Positions 24,083 through 33,892 are shown, counted from the first letter of the stretch. The stretch is DNA of 64,000 nt from Paraktedonobacter carboxidivorans (GCA_041156125.1 JBEVTI010000006.1:62001-126000), one strand, 5' to 3'. A program made the numbers and translations. Notes: generated by a model from the sequence alone, not told the origin.

Positions 24083-26134
24083 GTGCGTTTTAGTTTGCAG
24101 GATGTCAAGAGGCAGGTGCGGCGGCGTGCGGATGGGTTAGCAGTAACGTTACATTTTTTGCGTGCGGGCGAACTGCGGGCTGAGATTGCGCGGCTGGTCG
24201 CCTATTATGAGCGGCACGCAGGGCAGTCGCGCCAGAGCTTTGTGCAGGACGAGGCCAGCCAGCTGGTGGGCGATTATCGCCTGGCCAGTTGTTTATTGGC
24301 GACCTTGAGTATGTGGTATGTCTGGCAGGCACCGGCCTGGGATCAGGCGCTAAGCGCGGCAGAAGAGACAACGCGTCTGGCGCTGGACGAGGCGGGGTTA
24401 CGCTCTCCAGTGCCTCTGCGCCTGGCTCTGTTCGATTATGTGAACGCTGAATATACCGGTTTTTTGGAGACACATACACGGCAAACAGCCCTGGCGACTT
24501 TCGCCACGCGCTATGGGCTGGGAATAGAGCAACTGGAGACACTTCTGGCTCTCGATAGCGAGGCTGCGACTGTCTTGACGCGTGTGCCTCTTACGGCTCC
24601 AGAGGCGGATGAGGTGGCTGGACTCTACAACCAGTGGGTCTTCGAGGCAGTGCTTTTCAATTCCTCAGAGGTGCGTTTCACTATTGATTGCTCGGCTTTT
24701 TTAGAGGCGCAGCGGGTCGCCACTGGCGCTGGTGAAGCCTTAACTGGCCTGGGCGCGGTGATTAAACGGCTTTGTTTTCTGGCACATAAGCTGGGCGTTT
24801 ACTATGATCTGGCCTATGAAGAAGTCGCGCTAGCAGGTAGCCCGACAACGCTTTTGCATCTCACGCTCTATGGTCCCCAGGAGATGACTGGTAGCCCACA
24901 ACAGTATGGTCAACGCCTGGCTCGCCTTTGTCGGCTTCTGCTTGGCTATGGTGCGCGCTCTGGCGCGGGTAACAGTCAGAGCAAGCGCCAGGCCAGCGCT
25001 TCCCTGAGCAAAGCACTGCGCCAGGCCGAAGCCAGCGTGCATCTCTTTCAGCAAACTTATCATTTTAGCATGGACGCCAGTTTGTTGGCCTTGCTGCCTA
25101 TCGTTGAGCAGGAGCGTGGATCAACATCAACAGTGGCTCGCGTGGCGCAAGCAGCGGGTGGTTCTGGCACCTATGACAGCGGAATTGAGCAATCTTTTGC
25201 TGAAGCCTTTGCCGCGCTCGAACGCGCGCAGGGTAGCGATGGCTGGCGTCTGGAGCGCGAGCCTGAGCCGTTATTGCTTCCCCTCGCGCCGGGCGAGTCC
25301 CGCGCGGGCATTGTTATTCCCGATTTCGCTCTTACGCGCGGACCACGCCGGGTGTATGTAGAGATTCTAGGCTTCTGGACACCCGCGTATCGGGAGCGTA
25401 AATTACAGAAACTCCAGCAGTTACGAGGCAAGGCTGACCTTGTACTGGCGTTGCCTGTCGAGGCTCGTCCAACCTTTGCCGCGCTCGCCGAGGACTATCC
25501 GCTGATCGAGTATCGCGACCAGCTTTCCGCTAGCGATGTGTTACGCATTATGCAGGCACGCTATGACGACTTCGCGCAACGCCTGGCTGGATTAGATGTA
25601 GAGCGTGCCCGGGCAACCGTGCGCGAAGCATCTTTTGTGCCTGAGCGCGCTTGCTATAAACTGCTAGGCTGCTATCGACGCGCGGAATTGACGCGAGCGG
25701 CGGCGCGAGTGCTGGTGGATGCCGAAATAGAATACAGAGCAGGTATTGGCCTCTATCTGCTCCCCTGGTTGAAACATCTCCGCCATTCATTCGTAGAATG
25801 GGTAGAGGCACAAAATTGCGCGGAATCGCCTTTAGCTTTTATTATTCAAGAAGCGAAGGAGCGCTGGCCGGAACTGGCCAGGAGTGATGACGCGACTGTC
25901 GAAGCACTGCTAGCCCTCTGGCCCGAAATCGAGATCAGGCGCGCTTCCATTTTTGAAGCCACTTTGCTCGTCCCAGCTCTACGTGCTGTAGCCGCCGAGG
26001 ACGAGCAAAGCCATAGAGGGGAAGAGTGGAGCGAGGCTTCTGCTCCTATGCCGCGCAAAGCGGCGCGGGAAAGGCGTGTGGCCAGTAAGAAGCGCGTGTC
26101 CCAGGAAACAAGCCAGCAGAATTTATGGGAATAA
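24083..26134 (+). CDS. Bax1-like nuclease (DUF790), partner of XPB helicase
   Basis: The 683-residue product belongs to the DUF790/Bax1 family: residues 413-445 read FALTRGPRRVYVEILGFWTP and continue AYRERKLQKL, the nuclease-core signature, with Asp413 and Glu near 427 as likely metal ligands. The N-terminal 300 residues are helical with SRQSFVQDEASQLVGDYR, as in Bax1. In archaea Bax1 binds XPB and cuts at repair bubbles. The XPB gene here is 1.8 kb away and divergent. The start is GTG 24083. The C-terminal 45 residues are Ala/Arg/Lys-rich. The Ser/Thr kinase gene begins at the next base after the stop codon. Confidence 0.85.
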   Translation: MRFSLQDVKRQVRRRADGLAVTLHFLRAGELRAEIARLVAYYERHAGQSRQSFVQDEASQLVGDYRLASCLLATLSMWYVWQAPAWDQALSAAEETTRLALDEAGLRSPVPLRLALFDYVNAEYTGFLETHTRQTALATFATRYGLGIEQLETLLALDSEAATVLTRVPLTAPEADEVAGLYNQWVFEAVLFNSSEVRFTIDCSAFLEAQRVATGAGEALTGLGAVIKRLCFLAHKLGVYYDLAYEEVALAGSPTTLLHLTLYGPQEMTGSPQQYGQRLARLCRLLLGYGARSGAGNSQSKRQASASLSKALRQAEASVHLFQQTYHFSMDASLLALLPIVEQERGSTSTVARVAQAAGGSGTYDSGIEQSFAEAFAALERAQGSDGWRLEREPEPLLLPLAPGESRAGIVIPDFALTRGPRRVYVEILGFWTPAYRERKLQKLQQLRGKADLVLALPVEARPTFAALAEDYPLIEYRDQLSASDVLRIMQARYDDFAQRLAGLDVERARATVREASFVPERACYKLLGCYRRAELTRAAARVLVDAEIEYRAGIGLYLLPWLKHLRHSFVEWVEAQNCAESPLAFIIQEAKERWPELARSDDATVEALLALWPEIEIRRASIFEATLLVPALRAVAAEDEQSHRGEEWSEASAPMPRKAARERRVASKKRVSQETSQQNLWE

Positions 26135-28213
26135 ATGATTATGAATGAAAAAGAACTGGTGGGTGTAACGCTTGGTAGCTCAACTATCGAGCGGCTGATT
26201 GGTCGAGGGGGAATGGCGTTGGTCTTCCTGGCTCAGCAAGCGCGCCCAACGCGAACCGTCGCCGTCAAGGTGCTCCTTGATACGCAGAACAGTAGCCCCG
26301 ATCAGCAGCGCATCTTTCTAGAGCGTTTTCGCCGCGAGGCTGATACCGCCGCAAAATTAGAGCATAAAAACATCCTGCCGATTTACGAATACGCTGAAGC
26401 ACTGATTAACGGCCAGCAACTTGCCTACCTGGTCATGCCCTACATTCGTGGAGGCTCGCTGCGCCAGCGCATTGATGAGCAGGTTTATCAGGGAACGCCC
26501 TTTGATCTTTCGACGGTGTCCAGCTACATCAGTCAGATAGCGGAGGCACTAAGTTACGCGCATAGTCTGGGCGTGGTGCATCGTGATGTCAAGCCTGGTA
26601 ATCTGCTCTTTCACAGCGATGGTCGCCTCTTGTTAACCGATTTCGGCATTGTGCGCTTGAGCACCATGCCTTCGTTAACCATGGTGGGCAGCTTTATTGG
26701 CACCGTAGAATACGCCTCGCCTGAACAGGTCAGCGGCAGCGAATTGGATGCGCGCTCAGATATCTACTCGCTGGGCATCATCCTCTACGAATTGCTTATT
26801 GGCCACGTGCCTTTTACCGGCTCGACACCCTTTGAGATAATGGCTCGCCATTTGCATGATCCGGTACCTTCTGTGCGCAATCAGCGCCCGGACCTCTCAC
26901 CCTCGATCGAGTTTGTGGTCAAGAAGGCGCTGGCTAAAGATCCCAAAGACCGTTATCAGCACGCTCTCGAGCTGGCCGCGGATCTCCAGGCCGCAGTCAA
27001 GCCCGCGCTGGCGCAGCATAGTGGTTTGCGTTTGAGTGGAGATGCGAATAATAGCGATCTGACCGAGGCAGATGGTTCTCAGCAGCCGCCAGCACAGCCT
27101 CTGATCTTCTCCGCGCCGATGGCCGCCATTTCCCGGCCTGATCCCGCCGGGGCCGCAGCCGCTATAGCCCTTCCCCCTACTGTACCAGGACCTGTACAAA
27201 CTCCACTCTCGCCAGTGGTTGCGCCACAATCGCCTGGAGTCGCGCTCACACGGCCAGCTTATGTGCCATTGCCCCCTATGGTGGTTGGCGCTGGCGCTGC
27301 GCAGATCCAGGTCGCGCAAATGGCAGCTGATCTCGAGGAAGGCGACGCCATAAAAATCTCTCGCCCGAGCCGCCGTATCTACTTCTACGTAGTCGGACTG
27401 ATCTGCCTGGGACTCCAATTCGTCATTTTGAGTCTGACCCTCTCTTCTTCCCAGGGGAGCGGAGACATCTCAGCGCCTGTGCTGGGTATTCTACTGGGCA
27501 ACGCGCTTAACTTGTTTATCCTGGCCACCATCGCTTTCACCGCTGTTACCCGCCAGCGCGATTTATCCGGTGTCTTCAACCGTTCCATCTGGGTCACAAC
27601 GGCCTCGCTGGTCTTGAGCGGCTTCTTTATCTCCTATGGTACAGTCTCCCCGAACAATGATCAACTCTATCTGCCCCTGGTCTCGTATCTTATTATGCTG
27701 GCGAGTTTTATCTTTATGATCCGCCAGTTGAGTAAGGTGGACGCTGGCCATGAACAGGTTGAGGTCGCTCCAGTAGCCTGGCGCGCGGCCTTTGTCGGCG
27801 CGCTGACTGGCTTGTTTCCTCTGGTGATTATTCTTGCTTTTGTCCTGCTGGGACAGCTACCCTGGGCTGATGGCCATTCGCCATTCTTGCGTGTCCTCAT
27901 TCCGCTCGTCATCGCCTTTATAGGTTCGCCTACGCCTGGCGCGATGATGGCCGTCTGGCTTTCGCGTAAAATGTCTTTTCCCATTCTCATACGCACCAGT
28001 GCTATTGCTGGTCTGTTCATGTTCCTGACGGCTTATATTCTGGTCGTTTTCTTCGGCTTGCTGACCGGCAAGCTCTTTGCTGGTAGCTTTGCGGTAACGA
28101 CGCAGGCCCTGGCTGTGATCATCACTGGTGTATTATTTGCAGTGATCGGCCTGCTGCGCGGCCAGCTAGATGCCTGGATCTACCATCGCGTCCTCCTACG
28201 GCGGCGGGCGTGA
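26135..28213 (+). CDS. Ser/Thr protein kinase with polytopic membrane C-terminus
   Basis: The 692-residue product has an N-terminal Hanks-type kinase domain (about 14-290): glycine loop GRGGMALVF at 23-31, Lys45 in VAVK, catalytic HRDVKPGN at 149-156, DFG at 169-171 and the APE-like SPEQ at 195-198. A Pro/Ala-rich linker (about 300-405) is followed by about eight hydrophobic segments up to the C-terminus, a form that differs from the common single-pass PASTA kinases. The membrane part resembles no known sensor to me. ATG 26135 directly abuts the nuclease stop codon; ATG 26141 is an alternative. Translation coupling links it to the nuclease gene. Confidence 0.9.
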   Translation: MIMNEKELVGVTLGSSTIERLIGRGGMALVFLAQQARPTRTVAVKVLLDTQNSSPDQQRIFLERFRREADTAAKLEHKNILPIYEYAEALINGQQLAYLVMPYIRGGSLRQRIDEQVYQGTPFDLSTVSSYISQIAEALSYAHSLGVVHRDVKPGNLLFHSDGRLLLTDFGIVRLSTMPSLTMVGSFIGTVEYASPEQVSGSELDARSDIYSLGIILYELLIGHVPFTGSTPFEIMARHLHDPVPSVRNQRPDLSPSIEFVVKKALAKDPKDRYQHALELAADLQAAVKPALAQHSGLRLSGDANNSDLTEADGSQQPPAQPLIFSAPMAAISRPDPAGAAAAIALPPTVPGPVQTPLSPVVAPQSPGVALTRPAYVPLPPMVVGAGAAQIQVAQMAADLEEGDAIKISRPSRRIYFYVVGLICLGLQFVILSLTLSSSQGSGDISAPVLGILLGNALNLFILATIAFTAVTRQRDLSGVFNRSIWVTTASLVLSGFFISYGTVSPNNDQLYLPLVSYLIMLASFIFMIRQLSKVDAGHEQVEVAPVAWRAAFVGALTGLFPLVIILAFVLLGQLPWADGHSPFLRVLIPLVIAFIGSPTPGAMMAVWLSRKMSFPILIRTSAIAGLFMFLTAYILVVFFGLLTGKLFAGSFAVTTQALAVIITGVLFAVIGLLRGQLDAWIYHRVLLRRRA

Positions 28214-28382
28214 TGGTTGGCGGAGTCAGTATAGGGGAGAGAGATACCACCTACCTAAAAGTCACACTGGACTTGCCAGCAGATCGATTATGCTATACAT
28301 TAATACCTGTGAGAATTAATATGTGGAGAGACGAAGTGGATAACAGGTTTCGTATTAAAAAAATTGTATAACGTAAAATTGG

Positions 28383-28412
28383 AGGCGTTAGCGGCTTAAA
28401 CTGCTAACGCCT
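28383..28412 (+). terminator. Intrinsic terminator after the kinase gene
   Basis: The 10-base arms 28383-28392 and 28403-28412 pair perfectly around a 10-base loop and are followed by CGTTTTATTAT. It is 170 bases past the kinase stop codon and also faces the convergent M23 gene. Confidence 0.75.
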
Positions 28413-28460
28413 CGTTTTATTATGTATGCTTGTGACTCAGAAGAGCGACTACGTTGCCGT

Positions 28461-30158
28461 TCAGCCTGAGGAGACAGCTTTGGCTGTGGGTGTAGCAGTC
28501 ACAGATGTGCCAGGTCCGGGAGTCGGCGTAGCGGGCATAGGTGTGCTAGTAGCGTTGGTGACGGTCACGCTATCATTTCTAGGCTGCGCGCCTTCCAGCG
28601 AGAAGACCTGGGAGCCTTGCATCAGATCCCATTGCAAAGTATAAGTGCCTGGCTGAACAGGCGCTTGGACGATGATAGAATAGGTCTCATTCTCATTGAC
28701 CGCGAGGTCATGCGTGAGCGAGATAGGAGAACTGGTCATAACAGTGTGGCCCTGACTATCCAGCCAGCGATAAGTGATCTGGACGGCGTTGAATGCTTGC
28801 GCGGGCCAGACGAAACTGCTGGTATTGGCCAGGGTTAGATTGACTGTAGTGTTAGAGCCAGCAAGCATCTGTGCGGGCGTGTTATCAGCGCTGGCTGTAA
28901 AGCCGTAGACCTGGGGCGTTAGTGGGGCGAATTCGATGCCATCGGCAGCGACCTGCTGATTATCTTCGCCAGTGGCATTGTCCAGCGTTACACTGGCCGT
29001 CTGCCCACTTTTAAAGTAGTAAGTACCCAGACCAATCCACTGCGCGGCGGTATTGACGCTGCCAAAGGTATTTTGAAAGACGCCGACATGTTCCTGATCG
29101 ACCTCAACTTTGTGTGTCACGCTGTTGGCGGGATGAGTGGGATCGTTGCTGGTGATCATATATGAAGCCCAGCCGCTGCTCGCGTGATTATCATCAACGA
29201 AGGCGCCAACCTCATAGTAGCCGTCAGCCGGCAGCAGTGTTTGCCAGGTTGCTGTAGCTGTCGCGCTACCACTGGTAGTGCTTGTCCAGTGGAGCGAGTT
29301 ACCGATGTCTTCTTTCGCGTTGGCGCTTGACCACTGGCCAGTGGAACTCCAGGCAGCCGAACTATCATCGACCAGTACAGCGCCGGGGGCAAGCTTTTGT
29401 CCCTGGGTGGCCAGAAGTGGCACGGGTGTGACGTTCGTACTGGTACTCCAGAGGTTATAATCGGCTACCGTGTTTGGATCGGGAGAGTGGGCAGTCCAGC
29501 CGAAGGGATCGGTCGGCTGCCAGGAGGGATAATAATAGGTACCAAAGTGCAGGTGTGGTCCCGTGGAGGAGCCAGTAGTGCCAGTCGTACCGATCTGCCA
29601 TTGAGTACCCACGCGCTCTCCAGTGCTGACAGTCAGCGCGCTCAGATGGCCATAGACATTCACAAAGCCATTCTCGTGATTGATGGAAGCCCACAGCCCG
29701 AAAGAATCATCGTGGTTCAACGGATTATACCAGCCCGCGTTCAGCACTACGCCTGAGGCAGCACTGAGCACAGGCTCGAAGTGCATGCGCAGGTCATAGC
29801 CATTGTGTCCATCGTAGCATGATTTGCCTGTATCACAGTTAATTACAGAGGTATCCTTGCCGCTCCAACGTTTGCCATCATAGCGCACAAATACCTTATC
29901 GTTAGCGTACCACGGTTTATCGTGATCAAAATATGAATTAACGCGTGTGAAAAAATCTAGTGAGCCGTAATAAGGATTATGCATAAAGGGTTTGGGGGCC
30001 TGGTTCTGTGGCAGATTCGCGCGCTTGAGCGCGGTCAGGGCCGCGTGGACCGTTGGTTGGAAGACCAGCGCGCAGGCAAGCAACAGCAGCAGCCAGCGCG
30101 TGATCAGCGCGCTGGCGAGCCGGAGTGTATCAGGTTGTGGGCGTTGGATGGAGTGCAT
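28461..30158 (-). CDS. Secreted M23 zinc endopeptidase with C-terminal beta domains
   Basis: The 565-residue product has a signal peptide (about 1-40, WLLLLLACALVFQPTVHA), an M23/LytM domain with zinc ligands His118 and Asp122 (GHNGYDLR) and His204 in PHLHFG, plus GHLS at 170-173. M23 enzymes cut peptidoglycan cross-bridges. About 210 residues with DSSAAWSSTGQWSSANA and QQVAADGIEF look like a golvesin/XlyA-type beta domain; a Big-type fold with VTLTLANTSSFVWPA follows and the C-terminus is a Thr/Pro-rich tail. The start is ATG 30158, seven bases after AAGG; two upstream codons are excluded. It lies 18 bases after the propeller gene, probably in one operon. Confidence 0.88.
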   Translation of the reverse strand: MHSIQRPQPDTLRLASALITRWLLLLLACALVFQPTVHAALTALKRANLPQNQAPKPFMHNPYYGSLDFFTRVNSYFDHDKPWYANDKVFVRYDGKRWSGKDTSVINCDTGKSCYDGHNGYDLRMHFEPVLSAASGVVLNAGWYNPLNHDDSFGLWASINHENGFVNVYGHLSALTVSTGERVGTQWQIGTTGTTGSSTGPHLHFGTYYYPSWQPTDPFGWTAHSPDPNTVADYNLWSTSTNVTPVPLLATQGQKLAPGAVLVDDSSAAWSSTGQWSSANAKEDIGNSLHWTSTTSGSATATATWQTLLPADGYYEVGAFVDDNHASSGWASYMITSNDPTHPANSVTHKVEVDQEHVGVFQNTFGSVNTAAQWIGLGTYYFKSGQTASVTLDNATGEDNQQVAADGIEFAPLTPQVYGFTASADNTPAQMLAGSNTTVNLTLANTSSFVWPAQAFNAVQITYRWLDSQGHTVMTSSPISLTHDLAVNENETYSIIVQAPVQPGTYTLQWDLMQGSQVFSLEGAQPRNDSVTVTNATSTPMPATPTPGPGTSVTATPTAKAVSSG

Positions 30159-30176
30159 AAGCAACCTTTTCTTTTC

Positions 30177-31496
30177 TCATCCCAGCGCGATCACGTGGGT
30201 CATGGCTGGTGAGACCCGCACGACATAGGGATGAATGCCTGTCGGATAGGCCTGGACGCACCAATAATGGACAGTGCCGCCAAGTTCAGGATTAAGCGGA
30301 TTGTAGGCAGCGAAGGTAATGTGCTGACCATTGGCGCTCCAGGCAGGGCTGGTATTGATTTGCGCGCCAGTCTGTACCGGACTGGCGATTGGCCAGATGC
30401 GCCCGCTATTAACCTCTACTACCTTGACAGTGCTCTGGAGGCTCTGTACGCTCTGATCGGCTGTGCTGGTGCTGAGATTGTTGCGAGCCACGAAGGCGAT
30501 CTTGCTGCTGTCGGGTGACCAATGGAGTGTGAAGCCATGACCACCATCTGCCTGAGCCAGGAAGCGCTGGTTGCCGCCCCGGCGGTCCATGACCCACAGG
30601 CCCGCGGGCAGAAAGGGTGTTGGGCTATCATTCAGGCGCTCGTAAGCGATGCTCTGTCCATCGGGCGACCAGGTAAACATGCCCGCGACTCTTTGCGCGC
30701 CGTTCGCGAGGTGCATAAGGTGGGTCTGGTGATGACCGCGCGGATCGATTGTCCAGAGGTCGCTGCCCAGCCCCAATCCGCGGGAAGTCGAGTAAACGAT
30801 TTGTGAACCATCAGGTGAGACAATTGCGTCTATCAGAAAGATGGAGGGCAGGTGAATGTCGATATTCGAGAAGGTGTCCAGAAGCGCGTTGCCTATCCAC
30901 AAACCAGGGTCCCAATCAGCGCTAATCAGAGGCGCGCCCGGCCCCAGCGGAAAAATAGCTCGGTAAAGAAAAAGCCCGAGAGTGTTAGGCAGCCAGTGCA
31001 GGAAGGTACCGCTGACGCTGGCTGGCTCACGTCTGAGCGACAAATTGAGCGTATCGAAGATCCAGAGCAGTTCGCCATCGCCGTGGGTACCATCGATGGC
31101 CAGATAACGTCCATCAGGTGAGGGTTGCAGGGAGATGACTCTATCAGTGGATATTTCACCAAAGGCATTATCGAAATTCGCGACTACCTGCGGAGTCTCG
31201 GTGGGCTGATGATTCCCGTCTCCGTGCGTGCGCGCCAGAACAAAGCCGCCAGCCTGTTTGAGCACAAAATAGAGATACTGGCTGCGACCTGAGATCAGCT
31301 TTGGCGCGGGGGACGGCATAAAGTTTGGCTCCGGGGGAAAACTAGAGGAGGAGTGAGCCGCCGCCCTGTTTTGGAGTAGCAAAAAATGGCTGGCCAATGC
31401 CATGCAAATAGTCAGGCCTGCTAGCGCAATTCCAGCGAGTGTACGTCTTCGGCGCGTTGCTCGCGAATTTAAGTGTAGATCTTGTCTCTTCCGCAT
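30177..31496 (-). CDS. Exported WD40/TolB-like propeller protein
   Basis: The 439-residue product has a basic N-terminus and one hydrophobic segment (about 17-41; RRTLAGIALAGLTICMALA) that is a membrane anchor or uncleaved signal. The rest contains repeats typical of WD40-like PD40/TolB propellers: SPDGRYLAIDGTHGDG, SPDGSQIVYSTSRGLG, SPDGQSIAYERLNDSP, SPDSSKIAFVARNN and SANGQHITFAAYNP. It should form an extracytoplasmic propeller. The start at ATG 31496 is favoured by AAAGAAAG upstream; TTG 31505 is possible. It is followed by the M23 endopeptidase gene after 18 bases, so it may work in wall remodelling, though this is only suggested by position. Confidence 0.8.
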   Translation of the reverse strand: MRKRQDLHLNSRATRRRRTLAGIALAGLTICMALASHFLLLQNRAAAHSSSSFPPEPNFMPSPAPKLISGRSQYLYFVLKQAGGFVLARTHGDGNHQPTETPQVVANFDNAFGEISTDRVISLQPSPDGRYLAIDGTHGDGELLWIFDTLNLSLRREPASVSGTFLHWLPNTLGLFLYRAIFPLGPGAPLISADWDPGLWIGNALLDTFSNIDIHLPSIFLIDAIVSPDGSQIVYSTSRGLGLGSDLWTIDPRGHHQTHLMHLANGAQRVAGMFTWSPDGQSIAYERLNDSPTPFLPAGLWVMDRRGGNQRFLAQADGGHGFTLHWSPDSSKIAFVARNNLSTSTADQSVQSLQSTVKVVEVNSGRIWPIASPVQTGAQINTSPAWSANGQHITFAAYNPLNPELGGTVHYWCVQAYPTGIHPYVVRVSPAMTHVIALG

Positions 31497-31660
31497 ATGC
31501 AATACTTTCTTTTCCAGGATGACCACTTCTATGGCCGTCTATTGAATTCTAATCGTCCCGTATTACATGCTTATGTGTATGTGCAAATGAAATATATGCC
31601 TGATGGGAGTTAAGAATGGTATGAGGCCTGGCAAGCAGATCTGAGCTTGTGTCTTTAACA

Positions 31661-31723
31661 AGCAGTGAGATGCGGGAGGGAAACAAGCACTGTTGCGCTC
31701 GTTTCCTCCCGCATCTCACTGCT
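31661..31723 (-). terminator. Long hairpin after the methyltransferase gene
   Basis: Arms 31661-31684 and 31701-31723 pair over about 23 bases with one bulged G and a 16-base loop. There is no T-run. It lies in the gap 31527-31817, which has no other recognised content, and would close the methyltransferase transcript. Confidence 0.6.
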
Positions 31724-31817
31724 TATCTCTGAGGACGGGCTTTCTTCTGCGCAGCGTATGCGCTAACAAGCAGGAGGCGGGAGAGGTCACTTATAGCTGG
31801 GAGAGTAGGAAAGAGCT

Positions 31818-32708
31818 CTAGACCTGCCCTTTATATGTTGATGAGCGTGTGCCCCAGGCGGTCAGTGGACGCGAAATGGCTACAAAATCTGTTTTTTTCA
31901 TTTCCAGCAGCATCTGTTGATAGATACTCTCATAGTCATCGGGCACACGGGTCCATTTATGCAAGAAAGGTTCTATATTGCGGAAGAGGCGTTTCCAATC
32001 TTCAAAAAACAGGCGTCCCTCGTCTGTGCCTGCGCGATACTCGATGAGGTGGGCCCTGGTCTGCACGTTCTGGATGCCGTATTGTCCGAGCAGGCGCGCA
32101 AGTTCCCTGGTCAGGCCATCGCTCTCAGCGATAGCGAGGTGGCCTGACTGATAGAAGGCCTCAATGGTAAGTTTGCCAAGCTCTACCAGGGCCGGGCTGG
32201 AGCTTTCAACGCAGAGATTGAATTCGGTAACGCGGATCACGCCGCCAGGGCGCGTGATGCGTTGATACTCAAGCAAGAGGCGAGGCCACTCCCATATACG
32301 CAGCCAGCTGGTCGCGAAACGCTGGTTGACCAGGTCAAAGGACTCATCTGGGAAATCCAGCGAACGTAAAGCATCCATCTGGTGAAACTCCGCGCGCTCA
32401 TTCAACTGTAAAGCGCTGGCTTGAGTGCGCGCGTGGTTGAGCATCTTCTCATTGATATCTACCCCACAGAGACGAGTCAGTGTGGGGTAGTTTTTTGCTG
32501 CTTCAAGAAGCCAGCCGCCGGGACCACAGCCGACATCCAGCACACTCTGAAAGCGTGTCGGGTCCGTTTGTTCTGGCAAGATACCTCCCAGGGCGGTGGT
32601 AAACATGCGATCGTGGATCAGCAAGCGGTCTAACTCTTCCTGGCTGGCGCGCTCATGTACAGTATATGTAGTCGATTTTTCTCTGCGCTGTTTTGGAGGT
32701 GTTGTCAT
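31818..32708 (-). CDS. Class I SAM-dependent methyltransferase
   Basis: The 296-residue product has the class I glycine motif VLDVGCGPGGW (about 56-66), the acidic motif II GVDINEKML, and a FPDESFDLV motif near residue 116. The methyltransferase-11-like core ends near residue 165 and a helical C-terminus follows (FYQSGHLAIAESDGLTREL, EGRLFFEDWKRLFRN). It may methylate a small molecule or a quinone-type substrate; the acceptor is unknown. AAGGAG lies about 11 bases before ATG 32708. It is downstream of the FemAB gene on the same strand by about 125 bases, so the two could be expressed together. Confidence 0.85.
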   Translation of the reverse strand: MTTPPKQRREKSTTYTVHERASQEELDRLLIHDRMFTTALGGILPEQTDPTRFQSVLDVGCGPGGWLLEAAKNYPTLTRLCGVDINEKMLNHARTQASALQLNERAEFHQMDALRSLDFPDESFDLVNQRFATSWLRIWEWPRLLLEYQRITRPGGVIRVTEFNLCVESSSPALVELGKLTIEAFYQSGHLAIAESDGLTRELARLLGQYGIQNVQTRAHLIEYRAGTDEGRLFFEDWKRLFRNIEPFLHKWTRVPDDYESIYQQMLLEMKKTDFVAISRPLTAWGTRSSTYKGQV

Positions 32709-32833
32709 AATTATACACTCCTTGCCTGGGTATCTGGCAGTGCTTCTAACTATTTGTTCTGATTATATCACCTTTGCGTGAAATCAGGAAATAAGGACAC
32801 AAAGCCAGGACTGCTGTGTAGCCAATCTGGTCA

Positions 32834-33892
32834 TTAGCGCTTTAGTAAGCGCCTGGCCAGGCGCAGGGCCTGTGGATGGTAATCGTACTGATAGTTGCCA
32901 AGAAAAGTGATAGCGCGTCCACCCCAGCCACTTTTGAAACGGTAGACGCCAGCCAGAGCCTCGGTGGTCTCGTCAGTGGCCGGAATACCCCAGAAGTCGT
33001 ACGTGCTGGCTCCGGCCTCTCTGGCCCGGCGAATAGCCTCCCATTGCAGGAGATAGTTAGGCATGAGATTGCGCCTGGCATTGCTGGAGGCCCCATAGAG
33101 ATAGATCGCCTCGTGAGCCAGGTGAGTGACAAAAATGCCCGCCAGCAGTTCGTTTTCCATATAAGCCAGTAGTAGACTCGCCTGGGCGCGGGTGACAAAA
33201 ATATCCCAGACTTTGCGGTAGTAAGCGAGCGTGTGGATGCCAAACTCATCGCGTTCGCCAGTAGTTTCCAGCAGAGCGTACCAGGCGCGCAATTCCTCCA
33301 GCGATTGGGCCGTGCGTATCTCGACGCCCTTACGCGCGGCAAGGCGCACGTTATAGCGCCATTTTTCTTTCATATGGGCCAGAAGCATCTCCTCTGTTGG
33401 CTGAATATCCAGCGCGATCGTGCGTAGAGGCTGAACAGCCTGGGTCTGGTGAAAGCCCAGTTCTTGCAGAAGAGTCAGAGCTATTTGGGCTGAAGGCGCG
33501 TCTGTAGCCAGTGCAGGTTCGATTTGCAGGGCCAGCGCGCCCTGCTTGCGGCAGTAGTCGCGCAGCTTGAGGAGAAAGAGCCGGGCCAGAGGCATGCCAG
33601 CAGGTGTAGTGGCGGCCCAGTCCAGAACAGGGCCTTTAGGCAGATAGGCCAGGTGACCCAGACGCGGCGGTAGATGCAGGGCTGTTCTGCGTAAAACCTG
33701 GGCAGCCGCGACGATGGCCTGGTTTTGGCGGGCGCGTAAGACCAGACGCAAGGGTTGCCAGTTCGCGCCAGCTTTTAACTCTCCCCAACCCCAGCTTTGT
33801 AAAAAATGGCCCTCGGCCTGACCAGCCACAAAAGCATCCCACTCGGCCTGCTGCGAGGAAGGTAGCGCGCTCAGAACATAGTCTTCCGTCAT
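32834..33892 (-). CDS. FemAB-family peptidoglycan aminoacyltransferase
   Basis: The 352-residue product matches the FemABX family, which adds amino acids from aminoacyl-tRNA to the peptidoglycan stem peptide or cross-bridge. Diagnostic stretches are HFLQSWGWGELKA near the N-terminus, GHLAYLPKGPVLDW, LLAHMKEKWRYNVRLAARKG, YGASSNARRNLMPNYLLQWE and YDFWGIPATDET. The two GNAT-like halves span about 10-170 and 175-350. The protein has no signal peptide and acts on the lipid II precursor at the cytosolic face. It is close to other envelope genes. A terminator was not recognised after its stop codon. Confidence 0.92.
   Translation of the reverse strand: MTEDYVLSALPSSQQAEWDAFVAGQAEGHFLQSWGWGELKAGANWQPLRLVLRARQNQAIVAAAQVLRRTALHLPPRLGHLAYLPKGPVLDWAATTPAGMPLARLFLLKLRDYCRKQGALALQIEPALATDAPSAQIALTLLQELGFHQTQAVQPLRTIALDIQPTEEMLLAHMKEKWRYNVRLAARKGVEIRTAQSLEELRAWYALLETTGERDEFGIHTLAYYRKVWDIFVTRAQASLLLAYMENELLAGIFVTHLAHEAIYLYGASSNARRNLMPNYLLQWEAIRRAREAGASTYDFWGIPATDETTEALAGVYRFKSGWGGRAITFLGNYQYDYHPQALRLARRLLKR

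Noticed and set aside
26897..27418. 173-codon antisense ORF opposite the kinase linker
   Set aside because: It is a shadow of the kinase frame in GC-rich repeats and has no support upstream.
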